NCBI RefSeq assembly: GCF_900116645.1
Contig: NZ_FPBO01000016.1
Coordinates: 62,001 to 126,000 of the forward strand
Direction of reading: 5' to 3'
From: Pseudoduganella namucuonensis
GTDB taxonomy: Bacteria > Pseudomonadota > Gammaproteobacteria > Burkholderiales > Burkholderiaceae_D
DNA length: 64,000 nucleotides
The notes beneath the pieces are model-generated. The model was not told the DNA's origin. It was given only the letters and a program-made list of their open reading frames with translations, and searched no databases. Both the position numbers and the translations under genes were made by a program. Numbering within the stretch: the first letter of the stretch is position 1; each line of letters opens with the position of its first letter. This document shows, in pieces, positions 23,061 to 31,429 of the stretch.

Positions 23061-24554
23061 CTACAAAGCTTTACGCAGACTTACGGGAGGGATTTTCAGC
23101 GCTTCGCGATATTTGGCAACAGTCCGTCGCGCAATTACCATGCCTTGTTCCCCCAGCATGTCCGCAATCTTACTGTCGGATAAAGGATTTTTAGGGTCTT
23201 CAGCTCCTGTCAATTGCACTATCAGCGCCCGTATCGCCGTCGAGGACGCTTCTCCTCCTGCTTCGGTGGCGACGTGGCTGCCAAAGAAATATTTCAACTC
23301 AAACATCCCATGCGGAGTCAGCATGTATTTCTGAGTTGTTACGCGAGAAATAGTGCTCTCGTGTAGACCCAGTGTATCAGCAATTTCACGCAACACAAGG
23401 GGTCGCATCGCAACCGCGCCGTGGGAGAAAAAGTTCTTTTGTCTTTCTACTATCGCTTGGGCGACGCGCAAGATCGTGTCGAATCGCTGGCGCATATTCT
23501 TGATCAACCACTTTGCTTCTTGCAGTTGCGCCCCCATCGCGGTCTCGCCCTTGCCGCTCTTGAGCAGGTTGGCGTACAGCGCGTTCACGCGCAGGCGCGG
23601 CATGACGTCGTTGTTCAGGCTGACCTGCCAGCCGTTGCGCGCCTTCTTGACGATGACGTCGGGCACCACGTAGTCGGACACGTCGGAGGCGAACTCGGCG
23701 CCCGGATGCGGGTTGCACTGGCGGATCACCGTCTGCGCCTCGCGCAGGTCCTCGTCGTCGCAGTCGAGCGCCTTTTTCAGCTTGTTGAACTCGCGCTGCG
23801 CGAACCAAGCCAGGTGCTTTTCGACGATGCAGATCGCCATGCGGCGGGTCACCAGCGGGACGCCCGGCATGCGCCTGATCTGCAGCGACAGGCACTCCGA
23901 GGCGCTGCGCGCGCCCACGCCGATGGGGTCGAAGCTTTGCAGCAGCGTCAGCGCCGTCCGCAGCTCCTCCAGCTCCACGTCGGCCTCCTCCGGCAGGCGG
24001 GCGTGGATCTCCTCCAGCGGCTCCTCCAGGTAGCCGTTCTCGTCCAGCGCGTCGATGATCAGCTCCATCAGCACGCGGTCGCGCGGCTCTTGCACCGTCA
24101 CGCGCATCTGCTCCATCAGGTGGTCGCGCAGCGTGCACTGGCTGGCCTCGATCTGGGGCCGGGAATCCTCGTCGTCCGGCGCCTTGCCGCGGCCGGCGTC
24201 GCTCCAGTCGGAATCGGCGTCGTTGCCGCTGGCGCTCTCGCCGTCGGCGCTGCCGCCTTCGTAGGGCGGCTCGTCGGCCGGCGCGGCGGGGCCGTCCTGC
24301 TGCAGCGGCGCGGTGGTGTCCGGCGCGGCCTCGGCGCCGCTGGACGCCTGCTGGCTGATGGCCCCGTCGCCCAGCAGCCGCAGCGAGCGGTCCAGCGGGT
24401 CGTCCAGGCGCTCCAGCAAGGGGTTTTCACCGAGGATCTGCTCCAGTTCCTGGTGCAGTTCCAGCGTGGACAGTTGCAGCAGGCGGATGGACTGCTGCAG
24501 CTGCGGCGTGAGCGCGAGGTGCTGCGAAGTGCGGAGTTGCAGTGACTGTTTCAT
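23061..24554 (-). CDS. rpoN: RNA polymerase sigma-54 factor
   Basis: RpoN directs RNA polymerase to -24/-12 promoters that need enhancer-binding activators. The 497-residue protein starts MKQSLQLRTSQHLALTPQLQQSIRLLQLS, the glutamine-rich region I. An acidic, low-complexity region II follows (about 65-130), then the core-binding and DNA-binding domains, ending with the RpoN box ARRTVAKYRE at about residues 475-484. The start at 24554 is clear from family comparison; the longer frame upstream is a chance continuation inside lptB. Base composition drops sharply in the 3' third of the gene, from about position 23,500 downward. Confidence 0.96.
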   Translation of the reverse strand: MKQSLQLRTSQHLALTPQLQQSIRLLQLSTLELHQELEQILGENPLLERLDDPLDRSLRLLGDGAISQQASSGAEAAPDTTAPLQQDGPAAPADEPPYEGGSADGESASGNDADSDWSDAGRGKAPDDEDSRPQIEASQCTLRDHLMEQMRVTVQEPRDRVLMELIIDALDENGYLEEPLEEIHARLPEEADVELEELRTALTLLQSFDPIGVGARSASECLSLQIRRMPGVPLVTRRMAICIVEKHLAWFAQREFNKLKKALDCDDEDLREAQTVIRQCNPHPGAEFASDVSDYVVPDVIVKKARNGWQVSLNNDVMPRLRVNALYANLLKSGKGETAMGAQLQEAKWLIKNMRQRFDTILRVAQAIVERQKNFFSHGAVAMRPLVLREIADTLGLHESTISRVTTQKYMLTPHGMFELKYFFGSHVATEAGGEASSTAIRALIVQLTGAEDPKNPLSDSKIADMLGEQGMVIARRTVAKYREALKIPPVSLRKAL

Positions 24555-24568
24555 GGTTTGTTCATCGG

Positions 24569-25387
24569 CTACATGCGGAAGTGTTCGCCCAGGTAGACGC
24601 GCCGCACCGACTCGTCGGCGATGATGTCGTCCGGCCGGCCCGAGGCCAGCACCGATCCCTGGTTGATGATGTAGGCGCGGTCGCAGATGCCCAGCGTCTC
24701 GCGCACATTGTGGTCGGTGATCAGCACGCCGATGCCGCGCTCCTTCAGGAAGCGCACGATGCGCTGGATCTCGATCACGGCGATCGGGTCGACCCCGGCG
24801 AAGGGCTCGTCGAGCAGCACGAAGCGCGGATTGGTGGCCAGCGCGCGCGCGATCTCCACGCGGCGCCGCTCGCCGCCGGACAGCGATAGCGCCTGGTTCT
24901 CGCGCAGCTTCTCGATCTGCAGGTCGGCCAGCAAGCGGTTCAGGCGCTCGTCGATGTCGGCCTTCTTCAGGGCCTTGCCGTCGACCTTCTGGATCTCCAG
25001 CACGGCACGGATGTTCGCCTCCACCGTCAGCTTGCGGAACACCGAGGCCTCTTGCGGCAGGTAGGACAGGCCGAGCGTGGCGCGCTTGTGGATGGGCATG
25101 CTGGAGACGTCGGTGCCGGCGATGTCGATGCGGCCGGCGTCCGACGGCACCAGGCCGACGATCATGTAGAAGGAGGTGGTCTTGCCGGCGCCGTTGGGCC
25201 CCAGCAGCCCGACCACCTCGCCGCATTCGACCTGCAGCGAGACGTCGTGCACCACCTGGCGCTTGCCGTAGGATTTCTGCAGGCCGCTGACCACCAGCGT
25301 GCTGGCGCAGCCGGGCGCCGCGTTGGAGGTGGCCGGGCCGGTGGGCGCCGCGTTGACGGCCGCCGCGTTCAGGGTCGCCGCCGTCAT
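24569..25387 (-). CDS. lptB: LPS export ABC transporter ATP-binding protein LptB
   Basis: LptB is the ATPase that powers extraction of lipopolysaccharide from the inner membrane by LptFGC. The 272-residue protein has Walker A GPNGAGKT (about 63-70), the signature LSGGERRR, and Walker B FVLLDEPFAGVD, followed by the switch histidine in LITDHNVRETL. The N-terminus carries about 30 extra Ala/Asn/Thr-rich residues before the ABC domain. The start at 25387 overlaps the lptA stop by 4 bp (ATGA), which supports this long form; a shorter internal start cannot be excluded. Confidence 0.94.
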   Translation of the reverse strand: MTAATLNAAAVNAAPTGPATSNAAPGCASTLVVSGLQKSYGKRQVVHDVSLQVECGEVVGLLGPNGAGKTTSFYMIVGLVPSDAGRIDIAGTDVSSMPIHKRATLGLSYLPQEASVFRKLTVEANIRAVLEIQKVDGKALKKADIDERLNRLLADLQIEKLRENQALSLSGGERRRVEIARALATNPRFVLLDEPFAGVDPIAVIEIQRIVRFLKERGIGVLITDHNVRETLGICDRAYIINQGSVLASGRPDDIIADESVRRVYLGEHFRM

Positions 25388-25947
25388 TTGCCGGCCGCCT
25401 CGGGTGGCGGCTGCTTGCTGGACGGCTGGATCACCATGGTGCCGCGTCCGCCGCCGGGCTTGCTGTCGCCGTTGGCGGTGTTCTTCACGCTGAAGAATTC
25501 CCGGCGGCTGTCGTACTGGATGAACTCGCCATCGACCTCGTCGCTGGGCTTCTTGCCCTCCAGGCGGCGCACCTTGGCCTTGGAAAACAGCTTCACCAGT
25601 TCGACCTTGCCGTCGTATTCGATGCGCTCGGCCTCGCCCTCGATCCACTGCTCGCCCTCGCCGTCGCGCTTCTGGCGGAAGGTGGCCGGCTTGCCGGGCA
25701 CGCTGGTCAGCGTGACGTACTGGTAGCCTTCCGGATCCTGCGTGACGACCGCCTTGGCGGACTTCATCAGCAGCGTGCCGCGGGTGAGCACGACGTTGCC
25801 GGTCAGGGTGCGGATCTGCTTCACGTCGTCCAGTTCGGCCTGGTCGAAGCTGATCTCGGTGGGCTTGTAGGAGTCGGCCTTCTCGGCCCGGGCCAGCCCC
25901 GCCGCGGACAGCAGCAGGACGGCCGATATCAGGAGTTTTTTCATCAT
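25384..25947 (-). CDS. lptA: LPS transport periplasmic protein LptA
   Basis: A 187-residue periplasmic protein of the OstA/LptA family that forms the bridge carrying lipopolysaccharide to the outer membrane. It has a Sec signal peptide (KKLLISAVLLLSAAGLARA) and the beta-jellyroll core with EISFDQAELDDVKQIRTLTGNVVLTRGTL near the start. The C-terminal Ser/Pro/Gln tail is low complexity. Two adjacent ATGs are possible starts. The gene lies between lptC (27 bp upstream) and lptB (4-bp overlap). Confidence 0.93.
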   Translation of the reverse strand: MMKKLLISAVLLLSAAGLARAEKADSYKPTEISFDQAELDDVKQIRTLTGNVVLTRGTLLMKSAKAVVTQDPEGYQYVTLTSVPGKPATFRQKRDGEGEQWIEGEAERIEYDGKVELVKLFSKAKVRRLEGKKPSDEVDGEFIQYDSRREFFSVKNTANGDSKPGGGRGTMVIQPSSKQPPPEAAGK

Positions 25948-25974
25948 CTATCCATTCGGTATATACGATCGATC

Positions 25975-26577
25975 TTATTGGCGCGGCTGCTGCGGCGGCG
26001 GGTACACGATGGTCCCGCGGCCGCCCAGCGACAGCTGGCGCGTGGCGTTGTTGGCCCGCAGGCCGACGCCGTCGGCGGTGGCGTTGCCCGACACCAGGCG
26101 CACCGGGCGGTCCGTCGTCATGCGGTCCTCGTCCGGGTACAGGGTCAGCGCGTCGGTGCGCATGTCCATGGCCGCGCTCTTGGCCGCGGCCGCGCGGTGG
26201 ATGCGCACATTGCCCAGCAATTGCACGCGGGTGTTGTTCTCGTCGATCCGGGCGCGGTCGGACTTGATGTCCATGGGCGGATGTTCGCCGCCCAGATTGC
26301 GCACCACCGGCTTGTCGATGTCGGATGAGTCATCGATGGGGCGGTGCGTCAGCTTGTCGCCGGACACAATATAGCTTGGTTTGCCCTCGCCGGTCATGCG
26401 CACCACGCTGAACTGCTCGATGATGTAGTCCGGCTCGTTCAAGCGCTTGTCGGCTTGCAGCTCGTCGCCGCTGCGGTTGAGCAGCTGGAGCAGCCAGAAC
26501 GAGCCGAAGGCGACCAGCGTCAGGGCCGTCAGGGTCAGGGTCAGGCGCAGGCGGTGCGCGCTACGTTCTTTACGCAT
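25975..26577 (-). CDS. lptC: LPS export system protein LptC
   Basis: A 200-residue bitopic inner-membrane protein that receives lipopolysaccharide from LptFG and hands it to LptA. One transmembrane helix is visible at about residues 13-33 (TLTALTLVAFGSFWLLQLLN), followed by a periplasmic beta-jellyroll. Family blocks such as EPDYIIEQFSVVRMTGEGKPSYIVSGDKLTHRP and the ARIDENNTRVQLLGNVRI strand are clear. It ends in a Pro/Gln tail. It lies between kdsC and lptA in the conserved order. Confidence 0.92.
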   Translation of the reverse strand: MRKERSAHRLRLTLTLTALTLVAFGSFWLLQLLNRSGDELQADKRLNEPDYIIEQFSVVRMTGEGKPSYIVSGDKLTHRPIDDSSDIDKPVVRNLGGEHPPMDIKSDRARIDENNTRVQLLGNVRIHRAAAAKSAAMDMRTDALTLYPDEDRMTTDRPVRLVSGNATADGVGLRANNATRQLSLGGRGTIVYPPPQQPRQ

Positions 26578-26590
26578 GGCTACCCGTCCA

Positions 26591-27130
26591 CTAAACCAGG
26601 AACTGCGCCATGACTTTGTCGTACTGGCCGGTGGCGCGCAGCACGAATTCGCACACCTCCCGCACGGCGCCGCGGCCGCCGTGGCATTCGGTCACGTGGT
26701 GCACGCGGCCGAGCACGTCGGCCCGGCCGTTCGGCACGCCGACCGCGAAGCCGACCCGGCTCAGGATGGGCAGGTCGACCACGTCGTCGCCGATGAAGCA
26801 GACCTGCTCCTCGGTCAGGCCGGTCTGGGCCAGCAGAGCCTTGAACGGGGTCAGCTTGTCGTGCCCGCCCTGGTGCACGAACTCGATGGCCAGGTCCCTG
26901 GCCCGCGCCACCACCTGCGGCGCGCGGCGCGCGCTGATGATGGAGGTCAGGATGCCCGCCTCCTGCACCAGCTTGATGCCCAGGCCGTCCTGCACGTTGA
27001 AGGTTTTCATCAGCTCGCCCTCGGCGCCGTAGTGCAGGCTGCCGTCGGTCAGCACGCCGTCGACGTCGAAGATCATCAGCTTGATCTTGGCGGCGCGCGC
27101 CACGTTTTCCAGGTTGCAGGACTTGTTCAT
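26591..27130 (-). CDS. kdsC: 3-deoxy-manno-octulosonate-8-phosphatase KdsC
   Basis: A 179-residue HAD-superfamily phosphatase that converts Kdo-8-phosphate to Kdo for lipopolysaccharide core synthesis. The nucleophile motif is MIFDVDGVLTDGSLHY (D22 and D24), and the metal-binding motif is CFIGDDVVDLP near residue 105. The length matches the tetrameric, cap-less KdsC enzymes. It starts 7 bp after the kdsD stop, and lptC follows after 13 bp, so Kdo synthesis and LPS export genes form one transcript. Confidence 0.94.
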   Translation of the reverse strand: MNKSCNLENVARAAKIKLMIFDVDGVLTDGSLHYGAEGELMKTFNVQDGLGIKLVQEAGILTSIISARRAPQVVARARDLAIEFVHQGGHDKLTPFKALLAQTGLTEEQVCFIGDDVVDLPILSRVGFAVGVPNGRADVLGRVHHVTECHGGRGAVREVCEFVLRATGQYDKVMAQFLV

Positions 27131-27137
27131 TGGTTCC

Positions 27138-28160
27138 TCAGATTACTTTCGCGCGGGTCAGGTCGTGGATGTGCAGGGCGCCGGCCAGCTTGCCGTCGGC
27201 GTCCACCACCAGCATCTGGTTGATGCGGAACTGTTCCATGATGGCGACCGCGTCCACCGCCAGCTTGTCCGGGGTGATGCTGTGCGGGTTGGCGTGCATC
27301 ACGTCGCGGATGACGACCTTGCCGAAGTCCTGCACCTTTTCGATCATGCGGCGCAGGTCGCCGTCGGTGAACACGCCGATCGGGCGGTTGTCGGCGTCGA
27401 CGATGGCGGTCATGCCCATGCCCTTCTGCGTGATTTCCAGCAGCGCGTCCGGCAGGCGCGTGTCCGGTCCGACGGCGGGCACGGCGTCGCCGCTGCGCAT
27501 CACGTCGCGCACGTGGGTCAAGAGGCGGCGGCCTAGCGCGCCGCCGGGGTGCGAGCGGGCGAAGTCCTCCTCCTTGAAGCCGCGCAGGTCCAGCAGCGCC
27601 ACGGCCAGCGCGTCGCCCAGCGCCAGGGTCACGGTGGTGCTGGCGGTCGGCGCCAGGTTCAGCGGGCAGGCTTCCTTGTCCACCGCCACGTCCAGGTGCA
27701 CGTCGGCCAGTTGGGCCAGGCTGGAGCCGGGCTTGCCGGTGATCGAGATCAGCGTGCCGCCCATGCGCTTGACGACCGGCAGGATGGCCATCAGCTCGGC
27801 GCTCTCGCCGGAATAGGAAATGGCGATGAAGGCGTCGTCCGCCGTCACCATGCCGAGGTCGCCGTGGGCCGCCTCGGCCGGGTGCACGAACAGCGCCGGC
27901 GTGCCGGTGGAGGCCAGCGTGGCGGCGATCTTGCGGGCGATGTGGCCAGATTTGCCGATGCCGGACACGACGACACGGCCTTTGCAATTCAGCAACAGGG
28001 CGACCGCCTTGCCGACGCTGTCGTCGGTGGCCAGGCGCGCGTGCAGGGCGGAGATGGCGTCCGCCTCGATTTGCAGGGTTTCGCGGGCCAGTTGCAGCGC
28101 GCGCGCCGCGGTATCGGTGTCAAAAGCTTTCAGCATGGGTTTTTCATCGGTTACACTCAT
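27138..28160 (-). CDS. kdsD: Arabinose-5-phosphate isomerase KdsD
   Basis: A 340-residue isomerase that converts ribulose-5-phosphate to arabinose-5-phosphate, the precursor of Kdo. The SIS sugar-isomerase domain (about 45-180; VVVSGIGKSGHIARKIAATLAS, ISYSGESAEL) is followed by two CBS domains (about 215-335; RDVMRSGDAVPAVG, IFTDGDLRR-like VFTDGDLRRMIEK). I chose MSVTDEKPML at 28160. No ribosome-binding site precedes it, but a TATACT -10 box ends 7 bases upstream, so the mRNA may be leaderless. A shorter start at MLKAFDTD remains possible. It is the first gene of the kds-lpt-rpoN-hpf run and diverges from the antiporter gene. Confidence 0.92.
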   Translation of the reverse strand: MSVTDEKPMLKAFDTDTAARALQLARETLQIEADAISALHARLATDDSVGKAVALLLNCKGRVVVSGIGKSGHIARKIAATLASTGTPALFVHPAEAAHGDLGMVTADDAFIAISYSGESAELMAILPVVKRMGGTLISITGKPGSSLAQLADVHLDVAVDKEACPLNLAPTASTTVTLALGDALAVALLDLRGFKEEDFARSHPGGALGRRLLTHVRDVMRSGDAVPAVGPDTRLPDALLEITQKGMGMTAIVDADNRPIGVFTDGDLRRMIEKVQDFGKVVIRDVMHANPHSITPDKLAVDAVAIMEQFRINQMLVVDADGKLAGALHIHDLTRAKVI

Positions 28161-28227
28161 GCCGGAAGTATAGCCGAATTGCGAAAGCAAAAAACTTGCC
28201 AGTCCAAACAAACAACGGAATCCATGC

Positions 28228-30204
28228 ATGTTTTCACCGCTTGAACTGACCCTCTTGCTGCTAGGCAGCGCCGTGCTGGGCGTGGTCGCGTTCAGGATGA
28301 TGCATCTTCCCCCCATGCTGGGCTACCTGGCGGTGGGCATCGTCATCGGCCCCCACGCGCTGGGGCTGGCGGAGCAAAGCGAGGCCAGCCACATCCTGGC
28401 GGAGTTCGGCGTGGTGTTCCTGATGTTCTCGATCGGGCTGGAGTTCTCGCTGCCCAAGCTGATGGCCATGCGCAACATCGTGTTCGGGCTGGGCATGGCG
28501 CAGGTGGGCATGACCATCGCCGCCACCATGGGCCTGGGCTGGCTGCTGACCACGCAGATGCCGGGCCTGAAGATCAGCTGGCAGGCCTCGTTCGCGCTGG
28601 GCGGCGCGCTGGCCATGTCGTCCACCGCCATCGTGGTCAAGATGCTGACCGAGCGGCTGGAGCTGGAAAGCGAGCACGGCCGCAAGATCCTGGGCATCCT
28701 GCTGTTCCAGGATCTGGCCGTGGTGCCGCTGCTGATCCTGATCCCCTCGCTGTCCAAGAACCCCGACGACCTGGTCGAAACGCTGGCCTGGGCGGCCGGC
28801 AAGGCCACGCTGGTGCTGGTGCTGCTGCTGTTCGTGGGCCAGAAACTGGTGCGCGGCTGGTTCGCCATCGTGGTCAAGCGCCGCTCGCAGGAACTGTTCA
28901 TGCTGAACCTGCTGCTGATCACCCTGGGCGCGGCCTGGATCACCGAGAAGGCCGGCCTGTCGATGGCGCTGGGCGCCTTCGTGGCCGGCATGCTGATCTC
29001 GGAAACCGAATACAAGCACCAGGTGGAGGAGGACATCAAGCCCTTCCGCGACGTGCTGCTGGGGCTGTTCTTCATCAACGTCGGCATGCTGCTGAACCTG
29101 GGGCTGGTGGTGCAGCACTGGTGGCTGGTGCTGGTGCTGCTGGCGGGACCGGTGCTGCTGAAGTTCGCGCTGATCGCCGGCCTGGCCAAGCTGTTCGGCT
29201 CGTCCGACGGCGTGTCCATGCGCACCGGCCTGGCGCTGGCGCAGGCCGGCGAGTTCGGCTTCGTGCTGTTGAACCTGGCCGGCGGCATGGCCTTGATGGA
29301 CCCGTTCATCATCCAGGTGGTGCTGGCGTCGATGGTGCTGTCCATGCTGCTGGCGCCGTTCATCATCGAAAAGTCCGACCAGCTGGTGATGAAGATCTCC
29401 AGCAACGAATGGATGATGCAGTCGCTGGCGCTGACCAAGATCGCCACGCGCACCATGTCGACCCAGAAGCACGTGATCGTGGCCGGCTTCGGCCGCAGCG
29501 GACAAAGCCTGGCCACCCTGCTGAGCGAGGAAAACATCGCCTACCACGCGCTGGACCTGGACCCGGAACGGGTGCAGGAGGCGCAGAGCGCGGGCGCCAA
29601 CGTGTCCTACGGCGACGCCGGGCGGCGCGAGAGCCTGGTGGCGGCCGGCATCTACCGCGCCAGCGCGGTGGTGATCACCTACGCCAGCACGCCGTCGGCG
29701 CTGCGGGTGCTGCACCTGGTGCACGAACTGGCGCCGGCGCTGCCGGTGATCGTGCGCAGCCACGACGACACCGACCTGGACCGATTGAAGGAAGCCGGCG
29801 CCGCCGAGGTGGTGCCGGAACTGATGGAGGGCAGCCTGATGCTGGCCTCGCACGCGCTGGTGATGCTGGGCGTGCCGCTGCGGCGCGTGGTGCACCGGGT
29901 GCAGGCGGCGCGCGAGGCGCGCTACGCCTCGCTGCGCGGCTGGTTCCACGGCTCCAGCGACGCCGACGAGGACGGCGAGCTGGTGCGGCTGCATTCGGTC
30001 ACGCTGGGCGACAGCGCCTCCTGCCTGGGCAAGCAGTTGAGCGACGTGGACGTGGAAGGCGCCGGCGCCGAGGTGACGGCGATCCGGCGCGGCAAGGGCC
30101 GGCTGGACGTGGCGCCGGGCACGGTGCTGGAAACGGGCGACGTGGTGGTGCTGCGCGGCACCGCCGACGCCGTCGCGCGCGCCGAGCACCAGCTGCTGGC
30201 CTGA
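28228..30204 (+). CDS. KefB-type monovalent cation:proton antiporter (CPA2)
   Basis: A 658-residue potassium or sodium/proton antiporter. About 12 transmembrane helices occupy residues 1-385. A TrkA-N (RCK) nucleotide-binding domain follows, with the Rossmann motif VIVAGFGRSGQSLATLL (about 411-430), then a TrkA-C domain near the C-terminus (about 570-658). This architecture matches the KefB/KefC/YbaL group; glutathione gating cannot be judged. The gene diverges from kdsD with 67 bp between the start codons, a common neighbourhood in Burkholderiales. A GGAAT ribosome-binding site precedes the ATG. A perfect palindrome follows its stop. Confidence 0.92.
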   Translation: MFSPLELTLLLLGSAVLGVVAFRMMHLPPMLGYLAVGIVIGPHALGLAEQSEASHILAEFGVVFLMFSIGLEFSLPKLMAMRNIVFGLGMAQVGMTIAATMGLGWLLTTQMPGLKISWQASFALGGALAMSSTAIVVKMLTERLELESEHGRKILGILLFQDLAVVPLLILIPSLSKNPDDLVETLAWAAGKATLVLVLLLFVGQKLVRGWFAIVVKRRSQELFMLNLLLITLGAAWITEKAGLSMALGAFVAGMLISETEYKHQVEEDIKPFRDVLLGLFFINVGMLLNLGLVVQHWWLVLVLLAGPVLLKFALIAGLAKLFGSSDGVSMRTGLALAQAGEFGFVLLNLAGGMALMDPFIIQVVLASMVLSMLLAPFIIEKSDQLVMKISSNEWMMQSLALTKIATRTMSTQKHVIVAGFGRSGQSLATLLSEENIAYHALDLDPERVQEAQSAGANVSYGDAGRRESLVAAGIYRASAVVITYASTPSALRVLHLVHELAPALPVIVRSHDDTDLDRLKEAGAAEVVPELMEGSLMLASHALVMLGVPLRRVVHRVQAAREARYASLRGWFHGSSDADEDGELVRLHSVTLGDSASCLGKQLSDVDVEGAGAEVTAIRRGKGRLDVAPGTVLETGDVVVLRGTADAVARAEHQLLA

Positions 30205-30209
30205 GCGCA

Positions 30210-30260
30210 AGCGAGCTGAGCCCCATTTGGGGCCTGGCCCCAAATGGGGCTCAGCTCGCT
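30210..30260. repeat. Perfect 51-bp palindrome, copy 2
   Basis: Two 25-bp arms (30210-30234 and 30236-30260) pair perfectly around a central T. The inner 35 bp are identical to the element at 6906-6954. Two outer pairs differ between the copies (A-T to G-C and C-G to T-A), always with the matching change on the other arm. It sits between the convergent ends of the antiporter gene and a diguanylate cyclase gene. Confidence 0.85.
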
Positions 30261-30263
30261 CTA

Positions 30264-31406
30264 TCAGGCCGCGGGGCGGAAGCTGACGATGCGGTTGCGG
30301 CCGCTGTCCTTGGCCTGGTACAGGGCCGAGTCGGCCTGCGCGATCAGTTCGGCGGCGGCGGCATCCACCGTGGCGCCGTTGTCGCGCCGGTCCAGGCAGG
30401 CCACGCCCACCGAGGCCGTCACCGACACCCGCACGCTGGGCGAGACCTCGATCATGCTGGCGGCGATGCTGGCGCGGATGCGCTCGGCCACGAAGGACGC
30501 GCTGTCCAGGTTGGCGTTGATCAGCAGCACCACGAACTCCTCGCCGCCGAAGCGGGCCAGCGCGTCCGACAGCCGCAGCTCGGCCTTGATGCGGGCCGCC
30601 ACCTCGCGCAGCACCTCGTCGCCGCCGTGGTGGCCGACCGTGTCGTTGACGCGCTTGAAATGGTCGATGTCGAGGTACATCACGGAAATGTCGTAGTCCT
30701 GGCGCCGCGCGCGCGAAATCTCCTCCAGCAGACGCCGGTCCAGGTAGCGCCGGTTGTACACGCCCGTCAGCGAATCGGTCAGGCCGATGTACTTCAGCAT
30801 CTCGTTGCTGATGACGTTTTCCAGGCAGATGGCGATGATGGACGCCATGTGCTCGACGAAATCCGTGCCAAGGCTGGGCGTGAAACGGGCCGGGTCCACG
30901 CTGCCCAGGTTGAGGCTGCCGATGATGCGCTTGTTGCGCAGCAGCGGCACCAGCGCCACGCTCTGCAGGCGCGCGGGCGCGTCGGGGAAGGCGTGGCAGT
31001 GCCTGGCCGGGTCGAACATGCACAGCTGCGGCTTGGGCGGCGGCGTGTAGGCGTTGCGGCGGCCCAGGTCGAATCCCAGCGCTTCCACGTTGTCGACGAA
31101 GGTCAGGTCAGGGAAGGCCGCGAAGTCCACGCCCAGCTTGGCCATCACGGTCATGATGTCGGCGCCCTCGTCCATCAGGGTCAGCGTCACCGCGTCCAGG
31201 TCGGACACGATGGGCAGGTTGCGGAAGATGGCGCCCACCAGCTCGGGGAAGGTGGACGAGCCGACGATTTCCAGGTCGAAGGCCTGGTGGCGCATCATGA
31301 TGGAATGATTGCGCTCGGCCTGCTCCAGTAGGTAGGCCATGCGCGAACGCAGGGCCTGGTTCTCGGCCACCAGTTCGGCGAGTTCGGGCGTCGTGATTTG
31401 CGTCAT
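30264..31406 (-). CDS. Diguanylate cyclase with DUF484/GAF-like sensor
   Basis: A 380-residue protein with an N-terminal coiled coil (about 5-35), a DUF484/GAF-like sensory domain (about 40-205), and a C-terminal GGDEF domain (about 210-375) that makes cyclic di-GMP from two GTP. The active-site motif is GGEEF (about residue 286). The product-inhibition site RxxD is present as RLSD five residues ahead of it. No transmembrane segment is seen, so it should be cytoplasmic. It lies 23 bp downstream of a MOSC gene on the same strand. The input signal is unknown. Confidence 0.92.
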   Translation of the reverse strand: MTQITTPELAELVAENQALRSRMAYLLEQAERNHSIMMRHQAFDLEIVGSSTFPELVGAIFRNLPIVSDLDAVTLTLMDEGADIMTVMAKLGVDFAAFPDLTFVDNVEALGFDLGRRNAYTPPPKPQLCMFDPARHCHAFPDAPARLQSVALVPLLRNKRIIGSLNLGSVDPARFTPSLGTDFVEHMASIIAICLENVISNEMLKYIGLTDSLTGVYNRRYLDRRLLEEISRARRQDYDISVMYLDIDHFKRVNDTVGHHGGDEVLREVAARIKAELRLSDALARFGGEEFVVLLINANLDSASFVAERIRASIAASMIEVSPSVRVSVTASVGVACLDRRDNGATVDAAAAELIAQADSALYQAKDSGRNRIVSFRPAA

Positions 31407-31429
31407 GTCGATCCTGTAATGAAAGGAAC

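Noticed and set aside
23061..25226. A possible LptB-RpoN fusion of 721 codons
   Set aside because: The upstream part is lptB read in a wrong frame. RpoN has its normal start at 24554, and lptB has its own frame and stop.
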